DNA of 64,000 nucleotides from Enterobacteriaceae bacterium UBA5654 (GCA_002421005.1 DIJC01000004.1:310001-374000), one strand, 5' to 3'. Positions 33,978-43,102 are shown, numbered from the stretch's first letter. Made by a program: numbers and translations. The notes: generated by a model not told the origin, from the letters alone.

Positions 33978-35945
33978 TTACCTCCGGCGTTTTGGCAGGG
34001 TTTTTACCCATTCCTGCGGGCTGACTGCCCCAACCACGCTGCCCGCCAGCGGCATTTTCAGAATGTGGTTTTTGATTTTGCCGATCACATGCATTTCGCA
34101 AGGCTTGCAGTCAAATTTCAGCGTCAGCACTTCGTCCCCCTGCACCAGTTGCATCGGCGTGGCGCGCCCGCCCTTCACCCCGGTCACGCCTTTGGCCTGT
34201 TTCGGACACAGATTAAAGGCAAAGCGCAGGCAGTGTTTGGTGATCATCACCGGCACGTCACCTTTTTCCTGATGCGCTTCGTAGGCCGCGTCAATCAGCG
34301 TGACGCCATAGCGCTGGTAAAAAGCGCGGGCTTTCTGGTTATAGACATTCGCCAGGAAACTCAGCTGCGCCTCTGGAAACACCGGCGCGGGCCGGGCTAC
34401 CGCTTTGCGCTGTCCGCGCTGATAGCCCGCCAGCCGCGCCTCGTCCAACCGTTCGACCGCTTCGCGCCGGAGCTGATTAAGCTGGCTGCTGGCGACGAAC
34501 AGCGCCCCCGGCAGCGCGATGGCGATATTGCGCGCGTAATAAAGCGTCTGCCCCAGCTTTCCCAGTCCCTCTTCGAGACTGGCCTGCGCTTTTTGCGGAT
34601 TGTTCGCTTCCTCAAACATCCCCTCCAGCGTGTGGGTCACGCTGAAGCCGTCCTCGCTGGTCAGCGTCAGGATCAACTGCTCCTGCCAGCCGCCCAGCTC
34701 AATGTCCAGCGCAATGCGCCGTTCGCTGGAGGTTTTCAGCAGCGCCTGCTGCCAGTGGTGATCGAGATTACGGTTCAGCGGATGATGCGGGCGCAGGGTC
34801 AGCATCTCGCCCGGCATTTCATTGGGCCAGATGCGCCAGCGGTCCGCCGCCAGCTTTTCAACGGTATTGGCGCGAAAGCCGACAACCTCGCGCTTGATCA
34901 TCACGTTCAGGCCGTCGCCATTCGCCAGCGTTTCCCCGGTCGTCACCTCCAGGTGATCTTTTGCCACCTTCAGCACTTCCCCGATGGGCAGGCCAATAAA
35001 CTTCGGCGAATCAAACGCGCCGATATCGCCCTGCCGCTGGTTAACGAAATAATCGGTGCTGCCGCGATGAAAGGTTTTGTCGGTCGAGGGAATAAAGCTG
35101 TGCGTCGTCCGCCCGGCGGAAGCACGCGCCAGATCGCCGCGCTGCTCCAGAATGGCGTCCAGTTTCTGCCGGTAATGGGCGGTGATGTTTTTTACATAGC
35201 TCATGTCTTTATAGCGCCCTTCAATTTTGAAGGAGCGCACGCCCGCGTCGATCAGCGCCAGCAGGTTGGCGCTCTGATCGTTGTCTTTCATCGACAGCAG
35301 ATGTTTTTCATACGCCACCACCCGGCCCTGGTCATCCTTAAGCGTATACGGCAGACGGCAGGCCTGCGAACAGTCGCCCCGATTGGCGCTGCGTCCGGTT
35401 TGGGCGTGAGAAATATAGCACTGCCCGGAATAGGCCACGCACAGCGCGCCGTGAATAAAAAACTCAAGCGTGGCATCGGTGGCGTCATGAATGGCGCTGA
35501 TTTGCTTCAGGTTGAGTTCGCGCGCCAGCACGACCTGGCTGAATCCGACGTCGCCGAGAAATTTGGCTTTTTCCACGCTGCGAATATCGCACTGGGTGCT
35601 GGCATGTAGCTCTATCGGCGGAATATCCAGCTCCAGAATGCCCATGTCCTGCACAATCAGCGCGTCCACTCCGGCCTGCCAGAGATCGGTAATCAGCTTT
35701 TGCGCCGGTTCCAGTTCGTTATCGTGGAGAATGGTATTGAGGGTGATGAACACCTTTGCGCCGTAGCGATGCGCAAACGGGACCAGTTGAGCAATGTCGG
35801 CCAGCGAGTTGCTGGCATTGTGCCGCGCGCCAAAACCGGGGCCGCCGATATAAACGGCGTCTGCGCCGTGCAGAATGGCCTCGCGGGCAATGGTGGTATC
35901 GCGGGCGGGGCTTAACAGTTCAAGGTAGTGAGGTTGCAGGCGCAT
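33978..35945 (-). CDS. rlhA: 23S rRNA C2501 hydroxylase RlhA (YdcP), U32 family
   Basis: The 655-residue peptidase-U32-fold protein matches E. coli RlhA over its length. It has the N-terminal barrel LELLSPARD, DAVYIGGPGFGARHNASNS, the cysteine cluster HGALCVAYSGQCYIS, GRSANRGDCSQACRLPY, and C-terminal KHCLRFAFNLCPKQ and LKFDCKPCEMHVIG. These cysteines probably hold an iron-sulfur cluster. RlhA makes 5-hydroxycytidine at position 2501 of 23S rRNA, with prephenate and iron dependence reported in E. coli. It keeps its usual place beside ydcN. Confidence 0.95.
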   Translation of the reverse strand: MRLQPHYLELLSPARDTTIAREAILHGADAVYIGGPGFGARHNASNSLADIAQLVPFAHRYGAKVFITLNTILHDNELEPAQKLITDLWQAGVDALIVQDMGILELDIPPIELHASTQCDIRSVEKAKFLGDVGFSQVVLARELNLKQISAIHDATDATLEFFIHGALCVAYSGQCYISHAQTGRSANRGDCSQACRLPYTLKDDQGRVVAYEKHLLSMKDNDQSANLLALIDAGVRSFKIEGRYKDMSYVKNITAHYRQKLDAILEQRGDLARASAGRTTHSFIPSTDKTFHRGSTDYFVNQRQGDIGAFDSPKFIGLPIGEVLKVAKDHLEVTTGETLANGDGLNVMIKREVVGFRANTVEKLAADRWRIWPNEMPGEMLTLRPHHPLNRNLDHHWQQALLKTSSERRIALDIELGGWQEQLILTLTSEDGFSVTHTLEGMFEEANNPQKAQASLEEGLGKLGQTLYYARNIAIALPGALFVASSQLNQLRREAVERLDEARLAGYQRGQRKAVARPAPVFPEAQLSFLANVYNQKARAFYQRYGVTLIDAAYEAHQEKGDVPVMITKHCLRFAFNLCPKQAKGVTGVKGGRATPMQLVQGDEVLTLKFDCKPCEMHVIGKIKNHILKMPLAGSVVGAVSPQEWVKTLPKRRR

Positions 35946-36018
35946 TCAGACGTCATTATCCGCGTTAAAGAAAAATGACGGCTATTGTAGTCAGAAGACC
36001 CTGTTTGCGGAATGGGTT

Positions 36019-36546
36019 TTACGCGTAATGGATCAAAGAATGGAAAAGGACCGTTTCATCGCGGCTGTTGCGGTAAGCGTGCGGCTGGTCGCCCGCGAAA
36101 CGCACGCCATGGTTGGCGGTGATGGTCTGCCACTGATCCTCAGTGCGCAGCTCCAGGCTGCCGCTGATCACCACCACATGCTCAATGACCCCTTTTTCAT
36201 GCGGCGTGGACTCGCTGAATGCGCCGGGGGCAAGGGTGATGGAGAGATGATCGAAGCGCAGCGCCTCGTCATACGGAAATAACGGGGTGATCACCATCGC
36301 CTGTTGCTGGGGATCGTAAACCGCACGCGCCCCGGCCTGTTCCGGCACGATAAATAAGGTAAAAGGCACATTCAGCCCGGTGGCGATTTTCCACAGCGTC
36401 GCCACCGTCGGACTGGACTCGTGGCGCTCAATTTGCCCCAGCATCGCTTTAGACACGCCCGTTTCGTCCGCGAGGCGGGAAAGACTCCAGCCGCGCTGCT
36501 GGCGCAGTGCTTTGAGCGTGGTCGCCAGATGATCTGCAATATCCAT
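36019..36546 (-). CDS. sutR: XRE-cupin regulator SutR (YdcN)
   Basis: The 175-residue protein joins an N-terminal XRE helix-turn-helix (LKALRQQRGWSLSRLADETGVSKAMLGQIERHESSPT, about 10-46) to a C-terminal cupin (about 105-172, STPHEKGVIEHVVVISGSLEL). It is close to E. coli SutR (YdcN), a regulator of sulfur-use genes. Start 36546 is chosen because AGGAGG lies 5 bp upstream and the length then fits E. coli; the longer frame runs into the divergent ydcO promoter region. It is divergent from ydcO with a 93-bp gap. Confidence 0.93.
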   Translation of the reverse strand: MDIADHLATTLKALRQQRGWSLSRLADETGVSKAMLGQIERHESSPTVATLWKIATGLNVPFTLFIVPEQAGARAVYDPQQQAMVITPLFPYDEALRFDHLSITLAPGAFSESTPHEKGVIEHVVVISGSLELRTEDQWQTITANHGVRFAGDQPHAYRNSRDETVLFHSLIHYA

Positions 36547-36639
36547 AATCCCTCCTGCAATGGATGAAAAGTTTACCACTTGTCCGCTATAGCGCACAGT
36601 GCTAGATTTGTCGGACGTTATAACGCACAAGGAAGCCTG

Positions 36640-37956
36640 ATGCGCGCGTCGTTCATTCCCTTTTCTTCACTGCTGGCTGGGTTTATTGCGGTTCTGGTCG
36701 GCTACGCCAGCTCGGCGGCGATAATCTGGCAGGCCGCGCAGGTGGCCGGAGCCAGCGCGTCGCAAATCGCGGGCTGGATGACCGCCCTGGGGCTGGGAAT
36801 GGGGATCAGCACCCTCGCCCTGACGCTCTGGCATCGGGTGCCGGTGCTGACCGCGTGGTCAACGCCCGGTGCGGCGCTGCTGGTAACGGGTCTGCAAGGG
36901 GTGACGATTAACGAGGCGATTGGCATTTTTATTTTTGCCAATGCCCTGATCGTGCTGTGCGGCGTGACCGGCCTGTTCGCCCGCCTGATGAACATTATCC
37001 CTCCGTCGCTGGCTGCGGCGATGCTGGCGGGCATTTTGCTGCGCTTTGGCCTGCAAATCTTCACGCCGCTGCCGGAGAATCTGCTGCTTTGCGGCAGCAT
37101 GGGACTGGCGTGGCTGGTGGCGCGCGTTGCCGCGCCGCGCTATGCAATTATCGCCGCGCTGGTGTGCGGCTTGCTGGTCGCCGGGTGCAGAGGTGACATT
37201 GTCACAAATGGTGTGAGTTTTTCGCTGGCCTCACCGGTATTTATCGCCCCGCACTTTACGCTATCCACGTTGATCAGCGTCGGCCTGCCGCTTTTTCTGG
37301 TCACAATGGCATCACAAAATGCACCGGGGATCGCCACGATGCAGGCGGCGGGCTACCGTATTGCCGTCTCCCCTCTGATGATCGTTACCGGTGGCCTGGC
37401 ACTGCTGCTTTCGCCGTTTGGCGTATTCTCGATCTGCATTGCCGCCATTACCGCCGCCATTTGCCAAAGCCCGGATGCGCATCCGCAAAAAGAAAAGCGC
37501 TGGCTCGCCGCCGCCGCGGGCGGGTTTTATCTTCTGGCAGGAGTGGCTGGCGGTTCTGTCAGTGGACTCATCGCCGCGCTGCCGGGGGCGTGGGTGCAGA
37601 TGCTGGCGGGGCTGGCGCTGCTCAGTACGCTTTCCGGTAGCCTGTACCGGGCGCTGGCCAATGAGAACGAGCGCGATGCGGCGACGCTGACCTTTTTGCT
37701 GACCGCCAGCGGCATTACCCTGGCGGGCATCGGTTCGGCTTTCTGGGGATTGCTGCTGGGCAGCCTGTGCTACTGCTGCTATCGCGCCTGCGCCGCGCGT
37801 AGGCGCGAGGGCGTCATCCCGGTCACGCTTTTAAAGCGATTGCTGAAATGGCTGGCGGAGCTGAATCCGCAGGCCAGCGCGATGTCGGTCAGCGGTGCAG
37901 AGGTGTCGCGCACCATCTGCAGCGCCCTTTCCATCCGCCGCTGCATGACATACTGA
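36640..37956 (+). CDS. ydcO: BenE-family inner-membrane transporter YdcO with aberrant C-terminal extension
   Basis: The 438-residue frame matches E. coli YdcO (391 residues) from the N-terminus (LLAGFIAVLVGYASSAAIIWQAAQ) through LTASGITLAGIGSAFWGLLLG, with about 11-12 helices. BenE proteins are putative benzoate or aromatic-acid/proton symporters. The normal short tail after the last helix is replaced: the frame runs on for about 50 residues of non-membrane sequence and overlaps the 3' end of the convergent AraC gene by 178 bp. This looks like loss of the native stop. ATG 36640 has AAGGAA 6 bp ahead. Confidence 0.88.
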   Translation: MRASFIPFSSLLAGFIAVLVGYASSAAIIWQAAQVAGASASQIAGWMTALGLGMGISTLALTLWHRVPVLTAWSTPGAALLVTGLQGVTINEAIGIFIFANALIVLCGVTGLFARLMNIIPPSLAAAMLAGILLRFGLQIFTPLPENLLLCGSMGLAWLVARVAAPRYAIIAALVCGLLVAGCRGDIVTNGVSFSLASPVFIAPHFTLSTLISVGLPLFLVTMASQNAPGIATMQAAGYRIAVSPLMIVTGGLALLLSPFGVFSICIAAITAAICQSPDAHPQKEKRWLAAAAGGFYLLAGVAGGSVSGLIAALPGAWVQMLAGLALLSTLSGSLYRALANENERDAATLTFLLTASGITLAGIGSAFWGLLLGSLCYCCYRACAARRREGVIPVTLLKRLLKWLAELNPQASAMSVSGAEVSRTICSALSIRRCMTY

Positions 37957-38681
37957 TGCGGAGCCATTTGCATCGACTGGCGAAACATCCGCGCAAAGTG
38001 ATATTCGCTCAGCGCCGCCACCTGGGCCAGATCGCCCAGCGTCATCGGCTGGGCAAGATGTTCTTCGATCCATGCCACAATATTTCGCAGCACCGACGGC
38101 GCAAGCCCGCCCTTGACCGCAGGCAACTGCCAGTGCGTATTGCTGTAATGCTGAATCAGGTGGGTCAGCAGCAGCGTCGAGGCGGTGCTGAGCATCATCT
38201 GATTTGCCTGCTCGCGCCAGCTATGACCAAGCAAAAAATGACGGTAGACGGTGGTGATTTGCGGATCGCTACCGAAGGTTTTCTCATCAAGAGTGAAGGA
38301 GTGCGGGCTTTTATCCCAGATTTTCTCGCCGATATCGCGCAGGTGGGCGTCGGTGCAGTAAAGATGCACAAAGGAGAGATCGTCGCGGATATCCCAGCTT
38401 GATTCGCTCTCTTTCGGCATCAGGCAAAAGCGGTCCGGCCCGCCGCCGTTTTTCCAGCCGCCCGCGGTTTTATGGTAGCTCTCGTAGCCGTCGGCAACGT
38501 ACAGGCTCAGCGTGTGATGATCGCAATACTGGGTAATGTTATCGCGTTTATTCGACCACGCCGCCAGACGAATGCCAGAGTTCAGCGCGACGGTATCGTG
38601 TAACACCGCTTTGTGATTGCGAAGATTTTCAAACGCACCGTAAGTTTCTGCCATCGCTGAAGACAACCTTTGTGGGAACAT
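37779..38681 (-). CDS. AraC-family transcriptional regulator
   Basis: The 300-residue protein has an N-terminal effector domain (about 1-185) and a C-terminal double helix-turn-helix (about 195-295): MTLGDLAQVAALSEYHFARMFRQSMQMAPHQYV and DIALACGFSSASHFSNRFKSVTGMTPSRLR. A second ATG at 38654 (MAETYGAF) is a possible start; ribosome sites are weak for both. It is divergent from an EamA-family exporter gene 158 bp away, a common regulator-exporter pairing, so that gene is the probable target. Its 3' end overlaps the run-on tail of ydcO. The inducer is unknown. Confidence 0.85.
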   Translation of the reverse strand: MFPQRLSSAMAETYGAFENLRNHKAVLHDTVALNSGIRLAAWSNKRDNITQYCDHHTLSLYVADGYESYHKTAGGWKNGGGPDRFCLMPKESESSWDIRDDLSFVHLYCTDAHLRDIGEKIWDKSPHSFTLDEKTFGSDPQITTVYRHFLLGHSWREQANQMMLSTASTLLLTHLIQHYSNTHWQLPAVKGGLAPSVLRNIVAWIEEHLAQPMTLGDLAQVAALSEYHFARMFRQSMQMAPHQYVMQRRMERALQMVRDTSAPLTDIALACGFSSASHFSNRFKSVTGMTPSRLRAAQAR

Positions 38682-38839
38682 TATTCCAGTCTAGGGATCG
38701 GCGCAGCGCGATTCCACCCCTCCTCACCGCTGGCGGTAAAAAAAGCGCAAGATTTTGCAAGTCCGGCGCAGAACGGTACAAGCGCGGGGATGACGGTCGG
38801 GAGATAGTGCATTCCTGATGTCTGAACGGAGAAATATTG

Positions 38840-39745
38840 ATGAACGCGCTACTTTACGGGCTGGTGGTGGTGATTTGGGGCACCACGTGGATTGCTATTT
38901 TTCTTCAGCAGGGCGACGTTGCAGCGCCGGTGTCTATTTTCTGGCGTTTTGCCGTCGCCAGTCTGACCCTGCTGATCGTGCTGAGTCTGACCCGCCGCCT
39001 GCGCTGGCTCGGCGCGCGCGATCAGTTATTTTGCCTGCTTCAGGGCGGTTGCGTTTTCGGCTTTAATTTCTGGTGCTTTTATACCGCCGCCGGGTGGATT
39101 AATACCGGACTGGAGTCGGTGATATTTTCCATGGCGGTGCTGTTTAACGCGCTGAACAGTTTTCTGTTCTTCAGGCAAAAACCGCCGCGCCGCTTTTTTG
39201 CCGCCGCTGCGCTGGGTTTGCTGGGGATCGTTACTCTGTTCTGGCAGGATCTGACGGCTGCCGATCTTAGCCGCACGCTGCTGTCCGGTATCGGGCTTTC
39301 TTTGCTCGGCACCTACGGTTTTTCGCTCGGCAATATGATAAGCCTGCGCCATCAGCGGCGTGGTCTGGAGACGATGACCACCAATACGTGGGCAATGATG
39401 TGGGGTACGCTGCTGATGGGGAGCGTTGCGCTGGTACGCGGCGACAGCTTTACCCCTGACTGGACGCTAAGCTATCTCGGCGCGCTGCTCTATCTGGCGC
39501 TGTTTGGCTCGGTGATTGGCTTCGGCGCGTATTTTACCCTGGTCGAACGCATTGGCGCTGGCAATGCCGCGTACAGCACGCTGCTCTTTCCGCTGGTGGC
39601 GTTAAGCATTTCAACGATTTATGAAGGGTATGTGTGGCACATCAATGCGGTACTGGGACTGGTGCTGATTTTGACCGGTAACCTGGTGATGTTTGCCAGG
39701 CCGCTGAATATGCGGCAATGGATAAAGTTACAACGTCACGCCTGA
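38840..39745 (+). CDS. EamA/DMT-family inner-membrane exporter
   Basis: This 301-residue, ten-helix protein consists of two EamA repeats: first WGTTWIAIFLQQG ... FWRFAVASLTLL, second LSLLGTYGFSLGNMIS ... ERIGAGNAAYSTLLFPLVALSIS ... NAVLGLVLILTGNLVMF. The ATG at 38840 follows GGAG by about 9 bp; a TTG one codon earlier is unlikely. Members export amino acids or other metabolites, but the substrate cannot be read from sequence. It is divergent from the AraC regulator. The tail is basic (RQWIKLQRHA). Confidence 0.86.
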   Translation: MNALLYGLVVVIWGTTWIAIFLQQGDVAAPVSIFWRFAVASLTLLIVLSLTRRLRWLGARDQLFCLLQGGCVFGFNFWCFYTAAGWINTGLESVIFSMAVLFNALNSFLFFRQKPPRRFFAAAALGLLGIVTLFWQDLTAADLSRTLLSGIGLSLLGTYGFSLGNMISLRHQRRGLETMTTNTWAMMWGTLLMGSVALVRGDSFTPDWTLSYLGALLYLALFGSVIGFGAYFTLVERIGAGNAAYSTLLFPLVALSISTIYEGYVWHINAVLGLVLILTGNLVMFARPLNMRQWIKLQRHA

Positions 39746-39870
39746 CGATTAAAACCCGGCAGGGTTTGGGCTGGTGTCAGTCGGCACCACGAACTCGGGC
39801 GGTTTTCTCTCCCTTTGGGGAGGGTCAGGCAGAGGGGGAAACTTTGTACCCGCAATCCCCCTCACCCCAG

Positions 39871-39912
39871 CCCTCTCCCTTGAGGGAGAGGGAGTTGTGC
39901 GTGCCACGGATG
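39871..39912. repeat. Extragenic palindromic repeat, copy 1
   Basis: A 42-bp unit begins CCCTCTCCCTTGAGGGAGAGGG (a perfect hairpin) and ends GTGCCACGGATG. It is identical to copy 2 at 39975-40016. Confidence 0.9.
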
Positions 39913-39974
39913 AGTTGATGTAAATGACTCTGCCTGAGTATTGATGACAAACCGAATAACGACGCCGGAATGTT

Positions 39975-40016
39975 CCCTCTCCCTTGAGGGAGAGGGAGTT
40001 GTGCGTGCCACGGATG
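39975..40016. repeat. Extragenic palindromic repeat, copy 2
   Basis: This is an exact 42-bp duplicate of 39871-39912, 104 bp further on. The identity extends beyond the hairpin into the flank AGTTGTGCGTGCCACGGATG, so the duplication involved more than the palindrome. Confidence 0.9.
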
Positions 40017-40047
40017 GTGAGGAAACCCGCTCCGGGTTTTAAGAAAG

Positions 40048-40713
40048 CTATTTGCTGACGTCAAACATCGTGGCGTCGGTCGCCATATCATCAATAACCT
40101 GTTTCAGCGTATCAACGGTCATCGGGGTGTTTTCGTTCGCCAGCTCATCGCCCGCGCCCTTACGGACCACTTTCACCACCGGTTTGTTGGTGGTGGCGTC
40201 AATCAGCTCGCCTTCAAAATAGAGATGGGTGTCCATCGTGCGGTGGCCGGTCGCCATCTGCGTTCCCGCGACGACCAGCGCGACCGGGACAACTTCATAG
40301 AATTGCAGACCTTCTTTGCTGGTATCCACCCCGGTAATCGCGCCACGGAAGATCAATGTGCGCGGCCCCGGCGTCGTCACCAGCGGCTTGCGTTCGGCGA
40401 TGGCGGCTTTCAGCTTAGTGTTGGTATAGGTCAGCAGCCCGTCGAGGACGTCTTTACCCACCTGGGTGGTCGGTTTCGGGATCGGGTAGTAAGTCACCGG
40501 ACGGTAATCGATGCTGTCGTAATTAGCAGGGTTAAAATCCGCCGCCACCCAGCGCAACACCGGTTTACCGGTGGCCGTGGTGGTTTCCTGAAGACCGGAA
40601 TAATCGTTTAAAAAGCCTGAATATTTTTCCGGTTCAGCCACTTTTGACGCGCAGCCGGTTAATGCCAGCAGACCGCACAGGGTCGCAATTTTAAAAAAAG
40701 AGTGAGTACGCAT
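40048..40713 (-). CDS. ydcL: Outer-membrane lipoprotein YdcL (DUF3313)
   Basis: The 221-residue protein has a lipoprotein signal with lipobox LTGC (Cys21) and is very close to E. coli YdcL: TATGKPVLRWV, QFYEVVPVALVVAGTQMATGHRTMDT, DDMATDATMFDV. It is a DUF3313 lipoprotein of unknown function. Lys24 rather than Asp follows the lipid cysteine region, so Lol export to the outer membrane is expected. It stands alone, followed by repeat-rich DNA. Confidence 0.94.
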   Translation of the reverse strand: MRTHSFFKIATLCGLLALTGCASKVAEPEKYSGFLNDYSGLQETTTATGKPVLRWVAADFNPANYDSIDYRPVTYYPIPKPTTQVGKDVLDGLLTYTNTKLKAAIAERKPLVTTPGPRTLIFRGAITGVDTSKEGLQFYEVVPVALVVAGTQMATGHRTMDTHLYFEGELIDATTNKPVVKVVRKGAGDELANENTPMTVDTLKQVIDDMATDATMFDVSK

Positions 40714-40870
40714 GAATGATTTCCTGAGATAGGGAGCTAACTTCTTAAGTTATAGCAAAAAATCATATCGCACGTTGTGACAAAAAGAGTGTCCGCCGGG
40801 GGCTGGCGTCGTGGATTCAGATTATATTAATGCGCCGGGGCAGCCGGTTGCAGCCCCGGCGCATTGTGCT

Positions 40871-41434
40871 TTATTCCAGATTGGCGTGGCGGCTGAACAT
40901 TTGCGCATCGGTTTGCGCAGTTTTCTCTTTCAGCGCAATGACCACACTGTCGTAGATCAGCCAGCTTAGCTGCTCAAAGGACGAGCCGGTCGGCTGGACG
41001 GTCGCCGCTTTCGTTGAGGCATCCTCACTTTTGGCGGTAATGCCGGGAATGCGGATCACCGTGCTGGCCAGTTGACCAATGGTGTGATCCGGGTAGATGG
41101 TCAGCGTGGCAATTTCCGCCCCCTGCTTGTGCGCTTTTTGCGCCATCGTCACCAGGCTGGCGGTTTCGCCAGAGCCGGAGCCAACGATCAGCAAATCGCC
41201 CTGCTGAATGGACGGTGTGGTCGGCTCGCCAACAAACCAGACCTGATAGCCAAGATGCATCAGCCGGTTGGAAAACGCCCGTGCCGCAAAGCCGGATCGC
41301 CCGGCACCCGCGACGAAGACCCGCTTCGCGCGCGCAATCGCCTCGCCGAGCGCCGCCACGGCTTTCCCGTCAACGTGCTGCGCATCGGCCACCAGTTCTT
41401 CCAGGATCGCCTGAAGATGTCGACATTTTTCCAT
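40871..41434 (-). CDS. hxlB: 6-phospho-3-hexuloisomerase-like SIS-domain protein (HxlB family)
   Basis: The 187-residue SIS-domain isomerase has VAGAGRSGFAARAFSNRLMHLG (about 41-62), VGEPTTPSI, VGSGSGETASLV and the late GSSFEQLSWLIYDS with the family Glu. This is the pattern of 6-phospho-3-hexuloisomerase, which interconverts hexulose-6-phosphate and fructose-6-phosphate in the ribulose monophosphate route. The second of two adjacent ATGs is preferred because AGGAGG is 5 bp upstream of it (41437 is the alternative). It is the last gene of the PTS operon, 10 bp after hxlA. Confidence 0.85.
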   Translation of the reverse strand: MEKCRHLQAILEELVADAQHVDGKAVAALGEAIARAKRVFVAGAGRSGFAARAFSNRLMHLGYQVWFVGEPTTPSIQQGDLLIVGSGSGETASLVTMAQKAHKQGAEIATLTIYPDHTIGQLASTVIRIPGITAKSEDASTKAATVQPTGSSFEQLSWLIYDSVVIALKEKTAQTDAQMFSRHANLE

Positions 41435-41444
41435 CATATCCTCC

Positions 41445-42077
41445 TTAAAGGGCCTGCATGGCGGTTTTAATCAGACGCGCTTCTTCCAGCGGGTCCGGGG
41501 CGCGGGTAATCGCCGAGCCGACAATAATCACATCTGGTTTCAGCGCCACGTACTGGTGGATGGTTTTACTGTTGATCCCCCCCGCCACCGAAATCTGCGC
41601 GCGGGTGGCGTGCTGTTTCATCAGCCGCAAATCTTCAATTGGCTGCCGCCCCGCCGCCTGCTGATCGGCCCCGGTATGCACGGCGAGATGTTTAACCCCC
41701 GCCGCTTCCAGCGCAGCGATGCGGGCGGGCAAATCATCCACACAAATCATATCGATGACCAGATGACGCCCCGCCTCATCAGACGCCCGCAGACACGCCT
41801 GCACGGTGAGAATGTCGGTGACGCCCAGCGCGGTGACGTAATCCGCGCCCGCATCGAAGGCCAGCTTGCTTTCGAAATAGCCGCCGTCCATGATTTTCTC
41901 ATCGGAGAGAATTTCTTTTTCCGGGAAACGCTGGCGGAACTGGCGCACCGCGTTCATCCCTTCGCCGATCACGAACGGCGTGCCAATTTCAATAATATCG
42001 ACGTACTCGCGCAGCTTTTCTGCCAGCGCCAGCGCCTCTTCCATCGGCAGTTCATCAAGAGCCAGTTGCAGTTTCAT
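41445..42077 (-). CDS. hxlA: 3-hexulose-6-phosphate synthase-like protein (HxlA, OMP-decarboxylase fold)
   Basis: The 210-residue TIM barrel of the OMP-decarboxylase suprafamily has the metal/substrate motif DxKxxD as DEKIMD (D59, K61, D64), plus ALDELPMEEAL, HTGADQQ, VAGGIN and the C-terminal phosphate grip VDIIVGSAI-like IIVGSAITRAPDP. HPS condenses formaldehyde with ribulose-5-phosphate or runs the cleavage in reverse; KGPDC (UlaD) relatives decarboxylate keto-gulonate-6-phosphate. Pairing with HxlB favours HPS. Position in a PTS operon suggests the catabolic (cleavage) direction, an inference. Confidence 0.83.
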   Translation of the reverse strand: MKLQLALDELPMEEALALAEKLREYVDIIEIGTPFVIGEGMNAVRQFRQRFPEKEILSDEKIMDGGYFESKLAFDAGADYVTALGVTDILTVQACLRASDEAGRHLVIDMICVDDLPARIAALEAAGVKHLAVHTGADQQAAGRQPIEDLRLMKQHATRAQISVAGGINSKTIHQYVALKPDVIIVGSAITRAPDPLEEARLIKTAMQAL

Positions 42078-42094
42078 TTTGAGTTCCTTTTTGC

Positions 42095-43102
42095 TTACAA
42101 AGATGCCAGTCCCAGCGCGGAGGATGGGAATGAGAGAAGGTCTTTCAGGTCGTCATCAAGTTGCAGAAGAGTCAGGCACAGGCCGTTCATATCCAGCGAA
42201 GTCACGTAATCGCCCACGTAGCTGCGCCAGACCGCGCGTCCCGCCTCTTGCAGCGCGTCGTGGATATGGCCCGCCATCAGGTACTGCTCCATCAGCGGCG
42301 TCGCCCCCAGCCCGGATACCATGACGGCAAATTCACCGCCTGCGGCCTGCGGGCCAAAGTCTTCCAGCAGGGCGGCAACCATCGCCTGCGCAATGCTCTG
42401 TGCGTCCACAAGCGAAGCGACATACTGCCCGGCCTCGCCGTGATGCCCGATACCAAACTCGTAGTGCCCGGGATCGATGGTAAAATTGGGCTTGCCGACC
42501 GCCGGAATGGTACATGGCGACAGTCCCACGCAGACGCTGCGGGTGCGGGTGGCGGTTTTCTCGGCGATGGCGATCACCTCATCCAGGGTGCCGCCGCGTT
42601 TTGCCACCGCGCCTGCGGTTTTCCACATCAGCACGCCGCCCGCGATGCCGTGACGCTTTTGCGCCTCGCTTTTCGGCGCGGAGGCAATATCGTCCCGCGC
42701 TTTAACGATGGCGACGCGCCGCCCCTCTTCTGCGGCGCGGGTAACCGCCATCTGCATGTTCATTGAGTCGCCCGCATAGTTGCCGAACAGGCAGGCGACG
42801 CCGTTACCGCGATCCGCCCCGCGAATCGCTTCCTGAAACGCGCCAGGGCCAGGGGACGAGAACACTTCGCCCACCGCCACGGCATCCAGCAGCCCGTCAC
42901 CCAGATAGCCGACAAACGCCGGTTCATGACCGCTACCGCCGCCGCTGACCAGCCCGACGCGCGCGGGCCGATCGGCAAGATGTTTTTTGAAGATCACTCT
43001 GGGATTGGCGGCGCTGGCCTGGACAGCATCGCCATGTACACGCAGAAAACCGGCCAGCATATCGTCCACAACCTCGTCAGGATGGTTAATCAGCCGCTGC
43101 AT
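42095..43102 (-). CDS. DhaK-type ketose kinase subunit (dihydroxyacetone/erythrulose kinase family)
   Basis: The 335-residue DhaK-fold protein has the substrate loop SGGGSGHEPAFVG (about 53-65), NYAGDSMN with Asp112 and the covalent substrate histidine in GHHGEAG (His221, equivalent to His218 of E. coli DhaK). It binds a short ketose as a hemiaminal and is phosphorylated through DhaL. Related proteins act on dihydroxyacetone or on L/D-erythrulose; residues alone do not decide. It overlaps the dhaL-like gene by 17 bp, so both are made together. Confidence 0.86.
   Translation of the reverse strand: MQRLINHPDEVVDDMLAGFLRVHGDAVQASAANPRVIFKKHLADRPARVGLVSGGGSGHEPAFVGYLGDGLLDAVAVGEVFSSPGPGAFQEAIRGADRGNGVACLFGNYAGDSMNMQMAVTRAAEEGRRVAIVKARDDIASAPKSEAQKRHGIAGGVLMWKTAGAVAKRGGTLDEVIAIAEKTATRTRSVCVGLSPCTIPAVGKPNFTIDPGHYEFGIGHHGEAGQYVASLVDAQSIAQAMVAALLEDFGPQAAGGEFAVMVSGLGATPLMEQYLMAGHIHDALQEAGRAVWRSYVGDYVTSLDMNGLCLTLLQLDDDLKDLLSFPSSALGLASL

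Larger units (their letters stand above)
39746..40047. other. 302-bp intergenic region with repeated palindromes
   Basis: No gene is seen between the EamA gene and ydcL. The region carries CCCTCTCCC/GGGAGAGGG-type palindromes, including two identical 42-bp copies listed separately, and a further partial element (CTCTCCCTTTGGGGAGGG, about 39808-39826). Confidence 0.8.

Noticed and set aside
33921..35609. A 562-codon plus-strand frame opposite rlhA
   Set aside because: Long antisense frames arise from third-position GC bias; the opposite strand matches RlhA throughout.
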